Shown: positions 58,379 to 64,000 of the stretch, in pieces
How positions within the stretch are numbered: the first letter of the stretch is position 1
Layout: each line of letters starts with the position of its first letter
NCBI GenBank assembly: GCA_025331565.1
Contig: JAFREQ010000024.1
Location: 3,065,501 to 3,129,500 of the forward strand
Reading direction: 5' to 3'
Source: Holacanthus passer
Taxonomy: Eukaryota > Chordata > Actinopteri > Pomacanthidae
DNA: 64,000 bases
The notes under the pieces: generated by a model
What the model saw: only the letters and a program-made list of their open reading frames with translations
Told to the model about the DNA's origin: nothing
Database searches by the model: none
Program-made: the position numbers and the translations under genes

Positions 58379-59880
58379 TGAATCGACTCTAATCCCAACA
58401 GACCCGTGCGGTATTTTTACTGTGCAGAGGCCGGCGATGGGGAGAGAAAGTGATGATGTCACCCAGGTATGTCATGCTTTTATTTCACAAGTTCAGATGT
58501 GAAGCTCCAGCTGTCAGATGCGCAGAGACGCTCGGTCACATCAGGCCTGATAAGAAGATTCTTGCTTTTTGATTTGACATCACTGCTGCAAAGATATCAC
58601 TTGTTTTTTAATATCAAACATGTTGTCCAATGCTGACATTCTCCTTTACCTCTGAAATTATTTTGTTATATCCAGAAACTTATTTGGACTTGACAACATA
58701 CTTTAGTTGTTTACCTCTTTAAGATATTTATCAAGCGTCCAACTGGAAGGACCATGGAAAATAAAGGGAGAGGCACCAAAAATGCACTTAAATGAATTCA
58801 TTTATTCACAAAAACAAATTGCAAAAAGAGATTAGAGGACTGAGGTGGCAGCTTTCATGAGTGACTGGGAACACAGGTGCTCCCAGTCAGCCCTAATGAA
58901 CGGCCACACCTACCAATCACTACATGAACCTGCAAGAGAAGAGCAAACACAAACGACCGTCACACGAGTCAAACAGACATTTCATTGTTACAGGTTCTGA
59001 TATCTTAAAATGTGGTTGCTGGTTCTTCATTTTCAAAATGTATCATTCAATTTTAGACCTTTCAGAATAAAACAGAATGTGATAATTATCTAATGCTTTT
59101 TGACATCAACTCCATTGAAAACAATGCAAAGTCAATATATTTAATGTTTGACTCATCAGCTTCACTGATTTTTGTAAATATCTGCTTCTTCTGAATTTGA
59201 TGGCAGCAACATGTTTCTAACAAGTTGGGACAGGAGCAACAAAAGACTGAAAGTTGTGGCCTGATTGAAAACACCTGTTTGGATCCTTCCACAGGTAAAC
59301 AGGTTCATTGGTAACAGGTGATAGGATCATGATTGGGTATGAAAGGTTCATCCTGGAAAGGATCAGTCGGAGATGGAGAGAGGTTCAACACTTTGTGAAC
59401 ACAGGATTATAGAAAGGAGATTAATACCTGGGCTCAGGAATACTTTGTAAAACTGTTGCCAGGAAACAGTTTGCTTGGAAATGACTGCATTCTGGTTTTA
59501 TTTTGTTGAATTCATTTTTTGGAATCGGGGTTGTAAGAAAATGTGGGATTATCCGACATTAAACTGCAGCCGTCCTCGGGATCATGTGTTTGTCCCAGGA
59601 AGGAGGAACAACAGCGCTGCACATCAAAGACTCTTTAAAAGTGTTGAACATTCCTAAGATGGACACAAAGGCCTCGTCGCTTTGTGTCCGCCTCTCACAC
59701 TTCCAGGCCATCTCCAGTTTCCTGCATTTCTCCGTCTGCAGCTCAGTGGAATTCCAACTGTTGATAGAGAGCCGCCTCAGGCGAGAGGACCTCCGTCTTC
59801 AGATTCCTGTAATGAACTCCTCAAAACATGCTTATGTTTCAGGGGTTTCTCTGGAGATTTTAACCCACTGTGACAAATGA
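58379..59880 (+). CDS. Unrecognised coding-like two-exon unit downstream of CRPPA
   Basis: Exon a (58379-58466 if spliced at CTGCAG, or starting at ATG 58437) ends in CAG at a strong donor, GTATGT. Exon b (59599-59880) follows a TTTGTCCCAG acceptor; both flanks are phase 0, so the frames join. From ATG 58437, which has G at -3 and +4, the product is 103 residues beginning MGRESDDVTQ and ending EILTHCDK; stop TGA at 59878. Exon b is CpG- and GC3-richer than its surroundings and encodes a basic/hydrophobic middle (SSLCVRLSHFQAISSF, EFQLLIESRLRREDL). I recognise no domain. No AATAAA lies close after the stop; one is at 61017. It could be a real small gene, the 3' end of a larger one, or a decayed pseudogene. 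Confidence 0.35.
59066..59536 (+). mobile_element. Kolobok-like non-autonomous DNA transposon remnant
   Basis: Contains GAATTTGATGGCAGCAACAT, AAGTTGGGACAGGAGCAACA, AACACCTGTTTGGATC, TTGGTAACAGGTGATAGGAT and a right end TTTTTTGGAATCGGGGTTGT. This is the order found in a high-copy teleost element usually classed as Kolobok. The left terminal sequence is missing. It sits 62 bases upstream of the exon b acceptor at 59599. Confidence 0.75.
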
Positions 59881-60531
59881 TGAGCTGCAAGCAACTAATA
59901 TTGCATTTGTTGTGTTTTTTATTCATTAATTCAGGATGTTCCTTTTGATTTGTTCCCCATCTGTACCTGTTTTCTCCTTAGCTGTGTTAAAGGAGATCCT
60001 TGGCTTTATTTCATATTTTTCTTACTGTCAACAAATCCCATGGAAAAACCAATAATGTGCTCATCTGTCTTTCAAAACCTTCTGACTTTCCCATCCAGTC
60101 TGTGGCACTGAGCCCATTCACTCCCACAGAAGACTGAATCCATTTGTGTCACAAAGATTTAATATAGTTTCTTAAAAGTTTCACGAATATCCTACAACAA
60201 ATGGTCACTGTAGTTTTTAGCAAATGTTAATCTAGTTAATCGAGTTTTTATACGAACTTTGAACCTTTTTTGGAAAGACCCCTGTAGTTTGCACATCATG
60301 TGATCCAGGTGTGGTGGCCAGGGTTCAGGTTACAGCGGAGACTGTGACTGTTGGAAAGTTGGTCGACCACAGGAAAGAGAACTCTGGATTGAAGGACATT
60401 ATCAGAACTGTCACCATGTCTGGACTGTTGAGCAGACTGAGGTGAATTTAATGTATTTATTTGAGTATAGTGACACCTGGTGGACATCATGGTTAATAAG
60501 CTGTATGAGGAGACTGTCAGACATTCTTTCT

Positions 60532-60546
60532 CCACTAGGGGGCCAC
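60532..60546 (+). promoter_or_regulatory. CTCF-like motif
   Basis: CCACTAGGGGGCCAC closely fits the CTCF core consensus. Motif match only. Confidence 0.4.
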
Positions 60547-60904
60547 ATTGGACTTGTCTACAAAGACTTTGTAAGTGGACCTGCTACCTTCATGTTTTGG
60601 ATATTGTTTTGGTTGATTGCAGACCTACATTAAAAAATGTTTTTTTTTTTTTTTTGCTCATCTGAAATTTGGTGATTCTGGTGTTTGTAAAAGGATTGAA
60701 CCTTTTTTGAGCTCAAAGGTGATCACTCCACACTTTACAATACAAGACAGAAGAGAATTACAGGAAGATATAATAATCTTGCAAGATATAAAAAAACAAA
60801 AATACAAACAAACTATTATTTTTTTTTACATTTTATTGCATATTAACAAAAGAAGTTGTAAATAAGAAACGAAAAGCAGAAGAAGGCAGGGAAAGCAGAG
60901 TTAT

Positions 60905-61036
60905 TCAGCTGTGGAGTCGTGGTTTAAGGTGCCGACCATGAACCACAGTGTCGGTGGTTCAAGTTCAAGTTTGGAGTTGGTGTTGTATGTTTTTCCTCCT
61001 GTCATCTCTAATCACTAATAAAGGCATAAAAACTCT
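60905..61036 (+). mobile_element. tRNA-derived SINE
   Basis: A tRNA-like head (GTGGTTTAAGGTGCCGACCA, with a box B-like GGTGGTTCAAGTTC) is followed by the teleost SINE tail CTGTCATCTCTAATC and AATAAAGGC near an A-rich end. Confidence 0.6.
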
Positions 61037-61292
61037 CTGACATGCGACTGTCAGTTGGTCAGCAGCAATTTCAGTTTTTCTTGGAAACACACATGTAATA
61101 ATTTGGAGTAAAAAAAGATTTTGAATCCCCTCAGCCTGTGATTAATCCCTGATACTGTGGTTGGCAGATGGTTCAGTCCTGGTTGTTGTAGCTGCTGTAA
61201 TGTGTTTCTGTCTGAGCCCGCTTAGCTTTATGCTAACCAGAGCCACGGTCTTTGGCTGGTCCCTCAGACCAGGTCCTGTTTTGACAGGGCCA

Positions 61293-61320
61293 CCGCCGCC
61301 GCCGCCGCCGCTGCTGCTGC
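61293..61320 (+). repeat. (CCG)6(CTG)3 tract
   Basis: Compound trinucleotide repeat. Confidence 0.9.
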
Positions 61321-61440
61321 AGGGACGGGAGACCCAACCCAGATGCCACAGTTTGACGGTGTGTCGGTCCGCCAGGCTCAGACGGCACGTCGTCACCCCG
61401 ACCAGCAAAACACGGCTCTGATTATGGCCTTCAGACTCAG

Positions 61441-62100
61441 GGGTGGAAGACATATTCAGATCCTTTACTTTAGCAGAAGCACTAATACCACACTGTGAAA
61501 ATACTCAAGTAAAAGTCCTGCTTTCAAAACCTTAACGAAGTAAAATAGTATCATCAGTAACATTTATTTAAATTAGTAAAAGTACTCATGTTGCAGTAAA
61601 CTGTTCCCTGTCACTGTTCTGAGATTCACATTTCTGTGTCTGTTGCGTTTTCCTGCTGTAGATGTTGGAGGTTGAGCTCATTTGAACGACTTTACACTCT
61701 CCTGTGAGAATCACGTATCTCTAAATGATCTCAGAAAACAACAGCCTGTTTTCAGCTTTGTGACGATGCTTTTTCCAGCTCATCCAAGAGGGTTTTTTTT
61801 TTTAAAGTTTACATAGCTGAAGAAGAAGGAGAATTTTCTCAACCCATAAAAGAAAACATCATCCTTCAGTTTATCAGAAATATTCACATTCAAAAATCAC
61901 CATAGATACATGGAGATACATGGTTTTCGCTGGACATGGGGAGTAGGAAGAATTGTAATCTGAAATGTAACTAAAGCTGTCAGACGAATGTAGTGGAGGA
62001 AAAAGTCCAATATTTGCCTTTAAGATGTGGAGTGGAAGTATAAGCTGTGTAAAATGTAAATACTCCAGTGAAGTACAAGTACCTTGAATTTGTACCCTGA
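61441..62100 (+). mobile_element. hAT-like element of the GTGGAAGAAGTA family
   Basis: Left part: GGGGTGGAAGACATATTCAG with AATACCACACTGTGAAAATA. Right part: TAGTGGAGGAAAAAGTCCAA and GAAGTACAAGTACCTTGAAT. The middle carries CAGCCTGTTTTCAGCTTTGT, which recurs at 63759. The ends are eroded. Confidence 0.7.
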
Positions 62101-63664
62101 GCTGGACCTGAGCTTTGCTGTGCTTTTCCATATAAGCACATTGACTGCAGGCTTTCTGGGTGTTTCTGAAATCGTGCCCGGGTTTGAAACAAATGTGACA
62201 ACCCTAAATTTAGACCCCTGTGTTTGAGTTCATCCTGGCCCGAAAGATTCCCAAATCTGGATCACAATAAAAGTGGCTCGTCCGCGCCAGCAACGCCTAA
62301 CTTAGGGGCACACAGAGAAACCACAAGAAAGCAGTTCTTCCTGGAGACTACAAAACAAACACAGCGAGGGGGTCAAGAGAGCAGACTAAGAATATGAGGA
62401 CTTTGGACACGTCAGGAAGCTCCGTGAGGTGGGATGCCAAGTACAATAACACAGCCACGAATACAGGAGGGAAGGTGTTCAGGAATTTGACCTCATGAAG
62501 TCATTGCAAACCCACAGCGTCTGGTTCCTGGAGAATGAAGCTCTGATTTGTTGGGATAAAAACTGTAACACCAATGCTGTCATGGTTGGATCTTCATGGA
62601 TTCCCACCGATGCTAACAACACAAACATAAATCTAATATAAATGTTTGCAGCACAGGAAGTCACTTCAGATTAAAGCGCCCAACAAGGTGGCACCTGAAC
62701 AGAGAGAGGAACATCTGTGGGCAATAGTGCCATCTGGTGGAGATCAAGTTGGTTGATTTAAAGCAAACACTCCGCAGCCTAACCACCAAATCTAAACAAA
62801 TGCATGCGAGTTTGCTGTCTCACATGCAGCTGCAATTACAGCGATAGAAGGTGCTGTGAAATTCAAATCAAGCTTCCTCTGAAGATTCATCAAGCTGCAG
62901 CAGCAGATGGATGTTGAAGCGATCGGAGCTTCGGTGTAAACAGGCCGGGGGTGATGTCAGTGTGTGGAGGAATGAGTTTACACTGAATTTGGGGAGTTAA
63001 GCTGTGATTTCGGTTTTCTGGAGGAGCTTGAGAGAGCGAGTCGGCCTGGGAAAATCCAAGAGAGGGGAAATTTAATGACACACTCGTGATGCCGCTGAGA
63101 AAAGCATCGAAAGAAGAACCTCATTTTACTGATCGGGTTTTATGCCCCCTCCAACATCCTGCTGTGAGTTTTCATGAGGACTCTTGAGAAAATTTACAAC
63201 ACCTGATATGTGACGCTCACGTCCATTTGGTTAATATGAAAAATGTACACCTGTTCTCGTGAGGTGTCGTTCAGCAGAAAGACAAGACACTCACAACTCA
63301 AATGCATTTGTTTCAACTAATAAAGATCTGTTACATCTTTTATTACATCAAACATCTTTCTGACGCATTTATACCAACTGGGACATTCGTGACCAGTGTT
63401 TGAATGTGTCAGTGTGAAGTACATTTACTTAAGTGTTGCACAGTACTGTGTCATAATTAACTGAGGAGGCCAATCTGAGTGAGACCTGAGACCAAACACA
63501 TGAAGTCGACCAACACAAGCAGGAAAATAACAAAACAAAACAGAACATATTTTACATTCAAGTAAGAAGAACAATCCAGATTTGTCCTGTTTGTATCCAG
63601 AAGACAGCAGTTTGCTGAAAACTTGATCTTATTCAGTTGAAGTACATCTGAGTTATGAGTGTGT
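62101..63664. other. Intergenic DNA near the right edge
   Basis: No gene or clear repeat is recognised. The next syntenic gene expected from other vertebrates (MEOX2) is not in the window. Confidence 0.5.
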
Positions 63665-64000
63665 AGTTTATTCATTACTCGAAAAAATATCAACTCATGC
63701 ATTTGCAGACTGTTTCCTGTATTCATCCTCTGCAATGCATCATTTTCTATAAGATCGGCAGCCTGTTTTCAGTTTTGTGACGATGCATTTTCCAGCTAAT
63801 CCAAGAGAGTTTTCAAAGAGTTTATTTCATTACTTAAAAAATATCAACTCATGCATTTGCAGACTGTTTCCTCCAGACATATTAGTTGACGTTAGGCTTG
63901 ATACCAAAACATGTGAACACTCTTCTTCTCTTTGCTTTTCTGCTGAAGTTGCACTTGTGTTGTAGTTGGTTCATAGAAATCAAACAATAAACATTTTTGT
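63665..64000 (+). repeat. Dispersed repeat with internal direct duplication
   Basis: A segment of about 53 bases (63665-63718) recurs at 63820-63872, sharing ATATCAACTCATGCATTTGC and AGACTGTTTCCT. Between them lies CAGCCTGTTTTCAGTTTTGT (63759), also present at 61742. It continues off the window. Confidence 0.7.

Larger units (their letters stand above)
59881..61440. other. Downstream intergenic region
   Basis: Contains a CTCF-like site (60532-60546), a SINE (60905-61036) and a (CCG)6(CTG)3 tract (61293-61320). No gene is recognised. Confidence 0.5.

Noticed and set aside
61161..61453. Frames with proline- or glycine-rich runs
   Set aside because: They come from the (CCG)6(CTG)3 tract and have no other coding features.

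Overview
The window is nuclear DNA of a ray-finned fish, most likely a percomorph teleost. The evidence is compact spliced genes with GT-AG introns, and interspersed repeats typical of teleosts: hAT-like, Tc1/mariner-like and Kolobok-like DNA transposons, an L2/CR1-type LINE fragment and a tRNA-type SINE. There are no bacterial operons, CRISPR arrays or plasmid features. Names were assigned by remembered resemblance to vertebrate proteins; no database was searched.

Layout: the last six visible coding exons of ANKMY2 (167-2668, +); a tail-to-tail LRRC72-like gene (4470-5711, -); about 6 kb of repeat-bearing upstream DNA; a complete two-exon SOSTDC1 (promoter from 11685, CDS 11879-14212, poly(A) signal 14785, +); and a complete ten-exon CRPPA (ISPD) gene (CDS 15857-57490, +). 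CRPPA has a 17.5 kb last intron that holds no recognised gene. Downstream (57491-64000) are CRPPA poly(A) signals, several transposon remnants and a coding-like two-exon unit (58379-59880, +) that I cannot name.

The order ANKMY2 - LRRC72 - SOSTDC1 - CRPPA is the human 7p21 order read in the opposite direction, with LRRC72 opposite to the other three in both. This supports orthology. The genes do not form one pathway: ANKMY2 is a MYND/ankyrin protein tied to ciliary Hedgehog signalling, LRRC72 is an uncharacterised leucine-rich repeat protein, SOSTDC1 is a secreted BMP/Wnt antagonist, and CRPPA makes CDP-ribitol for alpha-dystroglycan glycosylation.

Points most worth a second look are the unnamed unit after CRPPA, the C-terminal truncation of LRRC72 with a donor-like sequence changed at its first base, a CT microsatellite acting as the polypyrimidine tract of the last CRPPA exon, upstream ORFs in the CRPPA leader, a paired 200-bp repeat in the last CRPPA intron, and several repeat-poor islands that may be conserved enhancers. 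I found no evidence of a wholly new type of system.
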